Below are positions 45,338 through 54,695 of a stretch of 64,000 nucleotides of DNA, one piece after another. Position 1 is the stretch's first letter; each line of letters begins with the position of its first letter. Under the pieces are notes generated by a model. That model was given only the letters and a program-made list of their open reading frames with translations, was not told where the DNA came from and did no database searches. Source of the stretch: Methanoculleus frigidifontis (GTDB taxonomy: Archaea > Halobacteriota > Methanomicrobia > Methanomicrobiales > Methanoculleaceae); NCBI RefSeq assembly GCF_030464345.1, contig NZ_VCYH01000001.1:124001-188000 (forward strand), read 5' to 3'. The position numbers and the translations under genes were made by a program.

Positions 45338-46831
45338 TCACCTGACAATCCTCACCGGTTCCGTGGATGCCTGCCCGGATGACTCCACCGTCGTGGTCGT
45401 GCGGCCCGGGCGCTTCCACCAGGTCTTGGGCATGAAGAGGATGAAGAACGGAACGATCTCGATCCTGCCGAGCAGCATGTCGAGGATCAGGATGATCTTC
45501 AGCGTCTCCGGCATCGCGGCGCCGGTGATCCCGGTGGAGAGGCCCACGGTCCCGAGTGCACTTGAGACCTCAAAGACGGCATCGCTCATGGGGACTCCGT
45601 GGAGCATGACGACGAAGGCCGAGACCACGACCACACCGAAGTAGAGCAGCACGAAGGTGATGAGGTAGTGGATGCGTGTCTCGTCGATGATATGCCCCCC
45701 GATCTTCAGGGGGGTGACGGCCTCGCTGGGCAGGAAAAATCTGGCGAAGACGAGCTCGATCAGCCGGAACAGCACGACGATGCGGACGATCTTGATGCCG
45801 CCTGCGGTCGAACCGAGCCCGCCGCCGATCCACATCAGCAGCGTCAGCACGGCCTTCGCCGTGTCGGGCAGGCCGCCGATATCGACGGTCGAGAACCCGG
45901 CGGTCGTCAGCGCGGAGACCGCCTGAAAGGCCGATGCGGATACGACGGCCGCCGGCGACCCGGCCGGATGGGTGAGGATCAGGGCGACGGTGCCGGCCGC
46001 AAGAATGAGGACGAAGTAGCGCAGCTGGATACTCGCCAGGATGATGCGGGGATTTCTGAAGAGCCGTGGGTAGAGGGCAAAGTTGACTGCCCCCAGGATG
46101 CATGCAACCGCCACGGCGGCCGGAACGGCTGATCCGGCGAATACGGCGATGCTCTCCGGGCGGGTCGAAAAGCCGCCCGTCGAGACCGTGGTGAGCGCCT
46201 GGCAGACTGCGTCGAAGAGCGGCATGCCGGCGGCGAGCAGGAGCGTGAATGCAAGGAGGGTTATCCCGACGTAGACCGAGCCCAGGATTCTGGCGGTTCC
46301 GGCGACGTTTGGCCGGAGGCGGGTGTCCCCGACGTTTGCATCGAAGAGCCGGAACGCACTTGTCCCCGGCCGCACGAGGATCAGAAGCGCCAGGACGACG
46401 ATCCCGATCCCTCCGGCCCACTGCGCCCATGAGCGGGTGAAGAGAAAGAGGCTGCTGACACCCGCCGGAGCGACCGACAGGCCGGTTGTCGTCAGCCCGG
46501 AGACGCTCTCAAAGATCGCATCGAGCGGGGCAAAACCGTTGGTGATCGCGAGCGGGACCGCGTTGATGAGCGAGGAGAGCGGAAAGACGAGTGCTGCGAC
46601 CACGATCGCCTCCTTCGGCCGGAGTTCCGACTCGGGCAGGAGGCGGACGATGACGGCGCCGGCACCGAACGTCACTGCGGCGCTTGCCGTGTAGATCGCC
46701 GCTGCAGAGAGATCGCCAAGGATAACCGCAGCCAGGACGGGGACGGTCATGACACCGGCGATCATCAGCAGGAGATAGCCGGTATACTTCAGAACCGCCC
46801 GGGGGCTTACCGGAGAGACCAGTTCGTACAT
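45338..46831 (-). CDS. TrkH-type potassium transporter
   Basis: This 497-residue membrane protein has the four-fold pore-loop layout of TrkH/KtrB. The selectivity-filter-like loops are SVSGLTTTGLS, ALTTVSTGGFS, AVSALTTAGFS and VSSALGTVGLS. The C-terminus is basic and ends in a polar tail. It imports K+ under control of the TrkA protein encoded two genes downstream. The ATG at 46831 is preceded by GGAG four bases upstream, and a TTG at 46867 would add twelve residues. Confidence 0.92.
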   Translation of the reverse strand: MYELVSPVSPRAVLKYTGYLLLMIAGVMTVPVLAAVILGDLSAAAIYTASAAVTFGAGAVIVRLLPESELRPKEAIVVAALVFPLSSLINAVPLAITNGFAPLDAIFESVSGLTTTGLSVAPAGVSSLFLFTRSWAQWAGGIGIVVLALLILVRPGTSAFRLFDANVGDTRLRPNVAGTARILGSVYVGITLLAFTLLLAAGMPLFDAVCQALTTVSTGGFSTRPESIAVFAGSAVPAAVAVACILGAVNFALYPRLFRNPRIILASIQLRYFVLILAAGTVALILTHPAGSPAAVVSASAFQAVSALTTAGFSTVDIGGLPDTAKAVLTLLMWIGGGLGSTAGGIKIVRIVVLFRLIELVFARFFLPSEAVTPLKIGGHIIDETRIHYLITFVLLYFGVVVVSAFVVMLHGVPMSDAVFEVSSALGTVGLSTGITGAAMPETLKIILILDMLLGRIEIVPFFILFMPKTWWKRPGRTTTTVESSGQASTEPVRIVR

Positions 46832-47112
46832 CCGCTCCGTGCGATACTGGTGCGCCTGGTTAATCAAAGGTTGCCCTTGCTCTGCTGCATCCGGCCGAGA
46901 TGCCGCCGAAAGTCTGTGTTCTGCCGGAACGGTGATTGTGGTGCCTGGATAGCAAAACTCACTGCTGTTTGGCCTGTGAAATTCTGGCGGTTGTGGAATA
47001 GGTGGAGCGCTCCCCTCAATCGCGACGAACCCGGCCGGGACTGCATTGCGGGTGGTCTCCCGGGCGAGGTTTTCACGTGCCTGTTTCCTGAGAGGAAGCG
47101 CAGAGAAAAAGG

Positions 47113-48078
47113 TTACTCAGCCGCCGGAGGCGACGGCGGCCTGACAAGGTCGTATGCCGGCGCCAGCCGTCCGAGCACGAGCAGGGAATAGTGCCGGAAG
47201 AAGGCGACGAATGGCACCTGGATGAGCAGGGAGACCGGGATGTAGATGATGAGGAAGAGAGCCGTAAGGGCGATGATCGCCGGGAGGTTTGCCGCGATCC
47301 AGTCGGGCTCCGGGATGCCGGTGCTGTAGAGTGCAAGCGCTGCCAGGACGAACGGAATGGCGATGATGACCAGGGCAATCAGGAGCAGGATGAAGAGGAT
47401 GATCGCAGCGACGATGTTCAGGATGACCCTGACGACGACGTAGGCGACCGTCTGCCACGCCTGCGATGCCATGGCCGGCCAGAGGCGTCTCCACCCGGCA
47501 AGGACGCCGCAGTCGTCACGGATCATGATCGGGACGACGAAGTCGATCGTGAGGCCGAGGATGAGCGCGAAGACGAGGATGACCGGCAGGAGCAGGAGGA
47601 TTGCCCCGATTATCGCGAGGAAATTCGGCACGCCGAAGGCTGCACCTCCAAAACCGGCGAGGAACACCGCCGCCAGGATGAGGATCAGCAGCAGGACCAG
47701 AGCGGCCTGGAAGAGAAAAAGCCGTGCCCCTTTGCCGAGCCGTTCGCGGAAGAACCTTGCGAGCGTGAACTCTCCGGTCGTCAGGCAGTCGACGAAGACG
47801 AACTGGACGGTCGCGCTGATGAACCCGAAGACGAGCGCCAGGACGATGATGAGGGCGACGGCGCCGACGACAAGAGGCAGCATATCCGGCGAGATGCCCG
47901 GCATGCCCTGCGGTGCGGGAGTGCTGTAATTGAAGTTTGGGGAGCTGAAGCCTCCCCCGACAAAGAATGCGATCACGGCAAGCCGGAGCCAGACCCCCCA
48001 TCTGACCGGCCAGAGTAGATCTTTCGTCCGCTTCAGCGTCTCATCCAGTGTATCGAACGCAAATATGTCTTCCGCCAT
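47113..48078 (-). CDS. Polytopic membrane protein (DUF7544-like)
   Basis: This 321-residue protein has a charged N-terminus (AEDIFAFDTLDETLKRTKDLL), a first helix, then about six further long hydrophobic segments. Between them sits IRDDCGVLAGWRRLWPAM, a pattern common in archaeal integral membrane proteins of the DUF7544 or glycerophosphoryl-membrane-domain type. It has no recognisable catalytic motif. The start at 48078 excludes 49 upstream codons that cross the divergent promoter. It is divergent from the tetrapyrrole operon. Confidence 0.75.
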   Translation of the reverse strand: MAEDIFAFDTLDETLKRTKDLLWPVRWGVWLRLAVIAFFVGGGFSSPNFNYSTPAPQGMPGISPDMLPLVVGAVALIIVLALVFGFISATVQFVFVDCLTTGEFTLARFFRERLGKGARLFLFQAALVLLLILILAAVFLAGFGGAAFGVPNFLAIIGAILLLLPVILVFALILGLTIDFVVPIMIRDDCGVLAGWRRLWPAMASQAWQTVAYVVVRVILNIVAAIILFILLLIALVIIAIPFVLAALALYSTGIPEPDWIAANLPAIIALTALFLIIYIPVSLLIQVPFVAFFRHYSLLVLGRLAPAYDLVRPPSPPAAE

Positions 48079-48211
48079 GGAAATCAGCAGGAGATTCATT
48101 TTATTCAGTACACTTAAGGATTCTGGTACGTTTCCCGCGACGGGCGGTTCACCTTCGCCGGAGGGCAGAATCCAACACCTTAATGTGGACGTTTCAACAG
48201 ATGTACACAGA

Positions 48212-48844
48212 ATGATCCCGCTCATGCTCGATCTCGCAGGCCGGACGGTGCTGATCTTCGGGGGGGGGGATGTCGGGGTTCGAAAGGCTGCATTCTTTCA
48301 GCATGAAGCTAAGGTCACGGTGATCAGCCGTTCTTTCTCCCCGGCATTCGACGGCCTTACGATACGGCGGTGCCGGATGGAGATAGCAGACCTCAGGGAA
48401 GATGAGCTCGTGCGGATGCTGACGGGTGCGTTTCTCGTTGTGACGGCGACCTCCGACCCGGCTCTCAACGACCGGATCGGCAGCCTCTGCAGGGAGAGAG
48501 GAGTTCTCTGGAACAATGCAGCAGGTGAACAGGGCGACGTGCTGGTGCCCTCCATCGTCGCGGGAAAGCACTATCTGCTTGCCGTCACCACCTTCGGCAT
48601 GAGCCCCGCAGTGCCGCGATACCTGCGGCTGCGCCTGGAGAGAGAATATGCGGAACTGGACGGGATGATCGCGTTGCAGAGGGATCTCCGCGCGATGCTG
48701 AAGGATGCCGAGCCGGTGCAGGACCGGCGATCGGCGACACTCTGGTCGGTTCTCTGCGACGAGGATATCTGGGCGGCGCTTGCATCCGACTACAATCGAG
48801 CATTGCACCTTGCAGAGGAGAGATACCTGGCGTGCCCGAGATGA
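48212..48844 (+). CDS. Precorrin-2 dehydrogenase / siroheme synthase N-domain protein
   Basis: This 210-residue protein oxidises precorrin-2 to sirohydrochlorin with NAD. The start MLDLAGRTVLIFGGGDVGVRKA is the Rossmann motif of the CysG N-domain family. TATSDPALNDRIG and VPSIVAGKHYLLAVTTFGMSP match further conserved parts. The GGGDVG codons include a run of ten consecutive G bases at about 48260-48269. It starts the tetrapyrrole operon and overlaps hemA (ATGA). Sirohydrochlorin feeds siroheme, F430 and cobamides. Confidence 0.88.
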   Translation: MIPLMLDLAGRTVLIFGGGDVGVRKAAFFQHEAKVTVISRSFSPAFDGLTIRRCRMEIADLREDELVRMLTGAFLVVTATSDPALNDRIGSLCRERGVLWNNAAGEQGDVLVPSIVAGKHYLLAVTTFGMSPAVPRYLRLRLEREYAELDGMIALQRDLRAMLKDAEPVQDRRSATLWSVLCDEDIWAALASDYNRALHLAEERYLACPR

Positions 48845-50106
48845 CCTTTGCGCCGCTCGCCCTGGCCGGGCTGAGCCACCACACCGCCGATATCCCTGCG
48901 CTTGAGCGGTTCCGCTTTCCGGACGAAGAGGTGTTCCTGCAGCGGGCCAGGGAGCACTTCAAGGGCGTCCTGCTTCTCCAGACCTGCAACCGCGTGGAGG
49001 TTCTCGTGCAGGGCGATGGACGGATGCTCGCCGAATTCCTGCACGAACAGGGAAAATCCGGTTTCTTCGTGCTTGAAGGGGCGGCGGTTCCCCGGCATCT
49101 CCTGGGACTGGCGGCCGGCGTCGACTCCCTGATCGTGGGCGAAGACCAGATCCTCGGGCAGCTCAAACGGGCGCTCGCTCTCTCGCAGAGCACCGGCACC
49201 TGCTGCAATCTGATCGAGCTCTGCGTCACCAAAGCCGTGCACGTCGGTGTCCGGGTGCGCCGCCTGACCGATATCAACCGGGGCGCGGTCTCCATCGGGT
49301 CGGCGGCGGTGGGGCTCGCCGAGCAGCTGCTCGGGACACTGAAAGACCGGCATATTCTGGTCGTCGGCACGGGGGAGATGGGGATGCTGGTGGCGCAGGC
49401 ACTCGCCGCCAAGGATCTCACCGCCATCTACGTGACCAACCGGACACCCGAACGGGCTGAGATCCTCGCAGGCAAGATCGGCGGAAAAGCGGTCAAGTTC
49501 GACGATCTCTACCGGTATATCGCCCTTTCGGACGTCGTGATCTCCTGCACCGCCGCCCCGCACCCGGTCATTCACGCTCCCGAGATCGGAAAGGTGATGG
49601 AGGAGCGGCTCTGGCCGCTCGACGTCAGTCCGCGCCACCTGATCCTCATCGACATCGCCCAGCCGCGCGATATCGAGGAGGAGATCCGGTCGATCGAGGG
49701 TGTCCACCTCTTCACCATCGACGACCTCCGGCAGGTCAGCGATGCGACTCTCTCCTCCCGGAAGGCGGAGGTCGACCGCGCCCACGCAATCATCGCTGAA
49801 GAGTTCGACCAGTTCGTCATGCAGATGAAGCGGTCTGCGGCCGACGAGACACTCGGCCTCCTCTACACCTGGGCTGAGGCGATCCGGACACGGGAACGTG
49901 ACCGTGCGCTGCACCGCCTCGGGACGGCCGACCCGCGTATGGCATCGGTGGTGGATGACCTGACACGGTCGATGACGAAGAAACTCCTCTCCGATATGAC
50001 CGTCGCCATCCGGGCGAGTGCCGAGTGCGGCGATCTGACAACTGCAGAAGCCCTTGTACGGGCGATAACCCAGGGTGAACCGTTATGTTTCCGAACCGAC
50101 GAATGA
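48841..50106 (+). CDS. hemA: Glutamyl-tRNA reductase
   Basis: This 421-residue enzyme reduces glutamyl-tRNA to glutamate-1-semialdehyde, the committed step of tetrapyrrole synthesis. The catalytic Cys is in LLLQTCNRVEV. The NADP-binding domain shows ILVVGTGEMGMLVAQALAA. A C-terminal dimerisation helix region follows. I prefer the ATG at 48841, which overlaps the previous stop as ATGA, although GTG 48832 would add three residues. It overlaps hemB by 22 bases. Confidence 0.93.
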   Translation: MTFAPLALAGLSHHTADIPALERFRFPDEEVFLQRAREHFKGVLLLQTCNRVEVLVQGDGRMLAEFLHEQGKSGFFVLEGAAVPRHLLGLAAGVDSLIVGEDQILGQLKRALALSQSTGTCCNLIELCVTKAVHVGVRVRRLTDINRGAVSIGSAAVGLAEQLLGTLKDRHILVVGTGEMGMLVAQALAAKDLTAIYVTNRTPERAEILAGKIGGKAVKFDDLYRYIALSDVVISCTAAPHPVIHAPEIGKVMEERLWPLDVSPRHLILIDIAQPRDIEEEIRSIEGVHLFTIDDLRQVSDATLSSRKAEVDRAHAIIAEEFDQFVMQMKRSAADETLGLLYTWAEAIRTRERDRALHRLGTADPRMASVVDDLTRSMTKKLLSDMTVAIRASAECGDLTTAEALVRAITQGEPLCFRTDE

Positions 50107-51068
50107 GACGCCTGCGACGAAGGAATATTCAGCCTCTCCTTCGGGAGACCCGCATAGCAAAAGCGGATCTGATCGCGCCGATCTTTGTGGACGAATCGAT
50201 CGACGAGCCCGTTCCCATCGGGTCGATGCCGGGGCAGTACCGCCACCCGGTCGGCGGCCTTGCCGCGCACGTGCAGAAGCTCAGGGACGCAGGACTCCGT
50301 GCGGTGATCCTCTTCGGGATTCCGGCGCAGAAAGACGATGCCGCGAGTGAGGCGTATGCAGCCGGAGGCGTCGTCCAGCGTGCGGTCAGGGCGATCCGGG
50401 AGGCGGTGCCGGAGATGGTTGTCTGCACCGATCTCTGCGCCTGCGAGTACACCGAGCACGGCCACTGCGGCATCATCGGCGAGACGTGCGACGGCACCGA
50501 TCTTTTAAACGACCCTTCGCTCGACCTGATGGCGCGGATCGCCGTCAGCCAGGCAGAGAGCGGTGCAGATATCGTCGCACCGTCCTGCATGCTCGACGGG
50601 ATGGTGCAGGCGATCCGGACGGCTCTCGATGCGGCAGGCTATGCGGATGTCCTGATCATGTCCTACTCCACCAAATTTGCCAGCGCCCTCTATGGGCCTT
50701 TCCGTGACGCCGCGGACTCCGGGTACAGTTTCGGCGATAGGAGCACCTACCAGATGAGCCCCGCCAACGCCCGCGAGGCGTTCCGCGAGTCGGAGATCGA
50801 TGCGGCCGAGGGGGCGGACATCCTGATGGTCAAGCCTGCAGGGCTGTACCTGGACGTGCTCGCTGCGCTCCGGCCGCTCGGGCTCCCGGTCGCCGCCTAC
50901 CAGGTGAGCGGCGAGTACGCGCAGATCAAGGCCGCGGCACAGCGCGGCTGGCTTGACGAACATGCCGTGGTGATGGAGAGCCTGACCTGCATCAAACGGG
51001 CGGGGGCGGATCTGATCATTACGTATTTTGCAGAAGATGCTGCGAGGTGGCTTGATGAAGAGCAGTGA
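50085..51068 (+). CDS. hemB: Porphobilinogen synthase
   Basis: This 327-residue enzyme condenses two 5-aminolevulinate molecules. The zinc-binding cysteines lie in [16 protein letters not shown]. The two active-site lysines are in [14 protein letters not shown] and in DILMVKPAG. The N-terminus starts [18 protein letters not shown]. It overlaps the 3' end of hemA, and its own end overlaps hemL by 14 bases, so translation along the operon is tightly coupled. Confidence 0.95.
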   Translation: MFPNRRMRRLRRRNIQPLLRETRIAKADLIAPIFVDESIDEPVPIGSMPGQYRHPVGGLAAHVQKLRDAGLRAVILFGIPAQKDDAASEAYAAGGVVQRAVRAIREAVPEMVVCTDLCACEYTEHGHCGIIGETCDGTDLLNDPSLDLMARIAVSQAESGADIVAPSCMLDGMVQAIRTALDAAGYADVLIMSYSTKFASALYGPFRDAADSGYSFGDRSTYQMSPANAREAFRESEIDAAEGADILMVKPAGLYLDVLAALRPLGLPVAAYQVSGEYAQIKAAAQRGWLDEHAVVMESLTCIKRAGADLIITYFAEDAARWLDEEQ

Positions 51069-52302
51069 TTTTTACAAACGAGCAGAAATGCTGATGCCGG
51101 GCGGCGTCAGCAGTCCGGTCCGTGCGATTAAACCCTATCCGTTCTACACGGTCGGCGCTGCCGGCGCAAAACTCGTCACGGCGGACGAACGGGAACTGAT
51201 CGACTGCTGTCTCGGGTTCGGGCCGCTGATCCTCGGACACGCCCACCCGGGCGTTCGCGAGGCGATTGAGAAGCAGCTTGCGTCCGGGTGGCTCTACGGT
51301 ACGCCGACACCCCTTGAGCTTGACCTTGCCGAGCTGATCATCAGCGATCATCCGGGACTCGAGATGATCCGGTTCGTCTCATCCGGCTCCGAGGCGACGA
51401 TGGCCGCCATCCGGCTCGCCCGGGGATTTTCCGGGAAGAGCGATATTGTGAAGGTCGAGGGGGGTTTTCACGGAGCGCACGATGCTGTCCTGGTGAAGGC
51501 CGGGTCGGGTGCCACGACGCTCGGGGTACCGAACTCCGCCGGCGTGCTCCCCGACCTCGTCAGCCATACCCGGCAGGTGCCGTTCAACGACCCTGAAGCG
51601 CTCGAGGCGATGCTTGCAAAAAATGACGATATCGCGGCATTCATCCTCGAACCGGTGATGGGAAATATCGGGCTCATCCTGCCGGATGACGGCTACCTTG
51701 CGGCGGTCCGGGAGATCACGGCGGCGCACGACGTCCTCCTCATCTTCGACGAGGTGATCACCGGATACCGGGTCGGCGTCGGAGGAGCGCAGGTCGCCTA
51801 CGGCGTGAGCCCCGATCTCTCGACCTTCGGCAAGATCATCGGCGGCGGCCTGCCGATAGGCGCCTTCGGCGGGCGGCGCGATATCATGGAGATGGTTGCG
51901 CCGTCGGGCCCGGTCTACCAGGCCGGCACCTTCAGCGGCAACCCGGCGAGCCTTGCCGCAGGGCTTGCCACCATCCGGTACCTCCACATGCACCGTGACC
52001 TGTACGGGGCGATGGAGGACGCCGCCCGGGCGATAGACGAGGCTGTATCCGGGCGCGGCAGCGGAACATTCGTGCGGCTGGGCTCGATGTTCAAGTACTT
52101 CTTCAGGGAAGCCCCGCCCCGGAACTACCTGGAGGTGCAGGAGTGCGATACTGCTGCGTTCGGGAGGTTCTGGGCGGGCATGCTCAGTGAAGGCATCTTC
52201 CTCCCCCCCTCGCAGTTTGAGACGAATTTCCTCTCCACGGCGCATGCCGGCCGGGAGATCGAAGAGATTACGGCGGCGTACAGAAAATGTCTATCAGAAT
52301 AG
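51055..52302 (+). CDS. hemL: Glutamate-1-semialdehyde aminotransferase
   Basis: This 415-residue PLP enzyme converts glutamate-1-semialdehyde to 5-aminolevulinate. Typical segments are [13 protein letters not shown] near the start, [13 protein letters not shown], and [16 protein letters not shown] with the PLP-binding Lys. The ATG at 51055 follows a GAGGTGG ribosome site. A few upstream codons in the same frame lie inside hemB. Its end overlaps the start of hemC by 16 bases. Confidence 0.95.
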   Translation: MKSSDFYKRAEMLMPGGVSSPVRAIKPYPFYTVGAAGAKLVTADERELIDCCLGFGPLILGHAHPGVREAIEKQLASGWLYGTPTPLELDLAELIISDHPGLEMIRFVSSGSEATMAAIRLARGFSGKSDIVKVEGGFHGAHDAVLVKAGSGATTLGVPNSAGVLPDLVSHTRQVPFNDPEALEAMLAKNDDIAAFILEPVMGNIGLILPDDGYLAAVREITAAHDVLLIFDEVITGYRVGVGGAQVAYGVSPDLSTFGKIIGGGLPIGAFGGRRDIMEMVAPSGPVYQAGTFSGNPASLAAGLATIRYLHMHRDLYGAMEDAARAIDEAVSGRGSGTFVRLGSMFKYFFREAPPRNYLEVQECDTAAFGRFWAGMLSEGIFLPPSQFETNFLSTAHAGREIEEITAAYRKCLSE

Positions 52303-53171
52303 GTACCCGGGGCAGCGCCCTGGCGCTGGCGCAGACGGAACGGGTCTGCAGGATGCTCGCCGAGCGGGACATCGCCGTTGAGACGTTTGTCATCACGACG
52401 GAGGGGGATACGACGACCGGCGTTCCCCTCCACGAGATCGGCGGGCAGGGTGTCTTTGTCAGGGCACTCGACGATGCGATCCTCCGGGGCGAGATCGACA
52501 TCGCGGTTCACAGCATGAAAGACATCCCCGCCGCCAGGCCTCCCGGGCTCGCCCTCGGAGCCGTGCTGGAGCGTGATTCCCCGGCGGACTTCCTTGCATA
52601 CCTCGGGCAGATAGAGGACGTCCGCACCGTCGGGTCGTCGAGCACCCGGCGGTGTGCGCAGATCCTGCGGTTCGACCCGTCGGTGGAGGTCAAGCCGCTC
52701 CGCGGCAACGTCGACACACGGATCCGGAAGATGCGGGAGCGGCAGTACGACGCTATCATCCTCGCGGAGGCCGGACTCGAGCGGCTCGGGTATACCCTTC
52801 CCGGCGACCGGCTTCCCGTCGATACCTTTGTCCCGTCCCCGAACCAGGGGGCGATCGCCGTCGTCTGCCGGGAAGACCCATCGCTTGTGGAGATGCTTAC
52901 GTTCCTCGATCACGCGCCCACCCGGTTCGACGTCGAGGCTGAGCGGGCAGTCATGGAAGAGGTTGGCGGCGGGTGTTTCACGCCCCAGGGAATCTACTGC
53001 CGGGACGGCAGCCTGATCGGTGAGGTGCTCGCGCTGGACGGCAGCCGCTGGGAGCGCGTGGAGCAGCACGTGGAGACACTTGAGGAGGCGCGGGAGTGCG
53101 GCAGGGATCTTCGGGCGCTTGCGGAGCACCTGATCCGGGAGGCGCGCGAGGCGCTGGGGTTGTCGTCATGA
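52287..53171 (+). CDS. hemC: Hydroxymethylbilane synthase
   Basis: This 294-residue enzyme polymerises four porphobilinogens. The N-terminus [19 protein letters not shown] and the segment [20 protein letters not shown] are diagnostic. The dipyrromethane-cofactor cysteine is in [11 protein letters not shown]. It starts inside the end of hemL and overlaps cobA by four bases (ATGA). The product cyclises to uroporphyrinogen III by HemD, a gene not seen in this operon. Confidence 0.95.
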   Translation: MSIRIGTRGSALALAQTERVCRMLAERDIAVETFVITTEGDTTTGVPLHEIGGQGVFVRALDDAILRGEIDIAVHSMKDIPAARPPGLALGAVLERDSPADFLAYLGQIEDVRTVGSSSTRRCAQILRFDPSVEVKPLRGNVDTRIRKMRERQYDAIILAEAGLERLGYTLPGDRLPVDTFVPSPNQGAIAVVCREDPSLVEMLTFLDHAPTRFDVEAERAVMEEVGGGCFTPQGIYCRDGSLIGEVLALDGSRWERVEQHVETLEEARECGRDLRALAEHLIREAREALGLSS

Positions 53172-53905
53172 CGGGTAAGGCATATCTTGTCGGTTCGGGT
53201 CCCGGGGCTCCGGGGCTGCTGACGCTGCGGGCACGCGAGGTGATCGATGCGGCGGACGTGGTGCTCTTCGACCAGCTGCCGGGGGAGGAGATCCTCGCAT
53301 CGCTCCCCGCCGGCGCAGAGCTGATCGACTGCGGGAAGTACGGCAGCAGCCATACGCTGGAGCAGCGCGAGATCGAGGATCTCATGGTCGCACGGGTGAA
53401 GGAGGGTAAGACGGTCGTCCGCCTGAAGGGCGGCGATCCCTTCCTCTTCGGGCGCGGTGGGGAGGAGGTTGAAGTCCTGCGGGAGCACGGCATCCCGGTC
53501 GAGGTGGTCCCCGGGATCACGAGCGCCATCGCCGTCCCGGAGTGTGTGGGTATCCCGGTCACCCACCGGCGCTACGCCTCGCAGGTGACGTTCATCACCG
53601 GGCACGAAGACCCGACCAAGCCGGAGTCGGCCCTCGACTGGGAGGTGCTCGCCCGACTGAAGGGGACGCTGGTCATCCTGATGGGGGTGAAGAACCTCCC
53701 CATGATCGCGCCTGCACTCATCGCGAACGGAAAAGACCCGGCAACACCCGTCGCGATCATCGAGCGCGGGATGCGGCCCGACCAGCGCGTCACCACAGGG
53801 ACGCTCGCCACGATCGTCGATCGTGCCCGCGCCGCCGGTGTCCGTCCGCCGGCCGTCATCGTCATCGGCGGCGTCGTCGAGCTCTACGAAGGGTTTGCGG
53901 AGTAG
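53168..53905 (+). CDS. cobA: Uroporphyrinogen-III C-methyltransferase
   Basis: This 245-residue SAM-dependent enzyme methylates uroporphyrinogen III twice to give precorrin-2. The start KAYLVGSGPGAPGLLTLRA and the motif LKGGDPFLFGRGGEE are those of the SUMT family, as is VVPGITSAIAVPECVGIPVTHR. Precorrin-2 is the substrate of the first gene's product, so the operon closes a circuit. It is the last gene of the operon, and the expected hemD is replaced by an intergenic region with a dispersed repeat. Confidence 0.94.
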   Translation: MTGKAYLVGSGPGAPGLLTLRAREVIDAADVVLFDQLPGEEILASLPAGAELIDCGKYGSSHTLEQREIEDLMVARVKEGKTVVRLKGGDPFLFGRGGEEVEVLREHGIPVEVVPGITSAIAVPECVGIPVTHRRYASQVTFITGHEDPTKPESALDWEVLARLKGTLVILMGVKNLPMIAPALIANGKDPATPVAIIERGMRPDQRVTTGTLATIVDRARAAGVRPPAVIVIGGVVELYEGFAE

Positions 53906-54055
53906 GCGGCAGGATCTCTTTTTTGTTGGTTTTGTTCTCTTCTGTCTCACCTTTCTCCGACAGGAGAGGGCTTGAGCGCCCTTTTGCCCCCTTCTCCTCG
54001 TGCGATAGTCGGGCAACTGGCAGTGTTCGCGGCATCGCGTTCGCTCTACGGTGTG

Positions 54056-54545
54056 CTGGATCTTGGGGAGTATCTCCTTTGGGGTAGGGCCAGGAGAGGC
54101 GTCTCCCCCAAGCGCTAACCTTCGATACGGGTATTCAAGCGTATATCACGTTCTTCCCCTTAGGAGGCTTGTCTCCGGGACGACCTTTTTCCCGGGCGTC
54201 TCCCCATGCCGTGGACTCTGGCGGCTATCGCCGTTGGGGTGGGGCTGACGGGGAGGGGTTTCCCCCTCCCCTGTCTTACGCAAAGATCCGTACACCTCAC
54301 CCCCCACCTCAGCCGGCCTCCGGCCTCCGGCCTCCTCCCCCGCCCCTGGGGGCGGGGGCAGTCATGGCGATACCCAGGGGAAAGCCGTGCCTCCGAATAC
54401 CCGGATTGTGGCCATCCGGAGCAATGGATGGAACCTCATCAATTCCCTGAACCCCGCCGATAGCAACAGGGATTTCGGTGCACCCATAGGATACGTTAGC
54501 GCGTATTGGGAGACCCCCTCCCCCGATGCGATAGCCAACCCGACC
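54056..54545 (+). repeat. Long copy A of the dispersed intergenic repeat
   Basis: This element of about 490 bases matches the copy at 63405 in order along its whole length. Shared blocks include CGTATA-CACGTTCTTCCCC, CCCGGGCGTCTCCCC, GGGGTGGGGCTGACGGGGAG, GTCATGGCGATACCCA, GGAAAGCCGTGCC, GGCCATCCGGAGCAA, GATGGAACCTCATCA and ATTTCGGTGCACCCA. It contains a strong hairpin at 54337-54358 (CCCCCGCCCC, TG, GGGGCGGGGG). Positions 53906-54055 and 54546-54695 carry no supported gene, although the second includes the promoter of ilvD (GATATTATACAG near 54646). A small open frame inside is interrupted in the other copy. Confidence 0.75.
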
Positions 54546-54695
54546 CCCTGCATTGGGCGAGCTCGCTCCCGCCGCATCGTCGGCTCCCCCTCCCCACCCC
54601 CACTACAGACGCATTATCCTGGCGCCGCCGATCTGGTGCAGCGAGATATTATACAGGCGCACGTCCCACGTATCCTCCAACGGATATGATGGCAT

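Noticed and set aside
54362-54577. Small proteins inside the dispersed repeat
   Set aside because: The frames are broken by small insertions and deletions between the two long copies, so a conserved protein is unlikely. Phrases look similar only because the DNA is similar.
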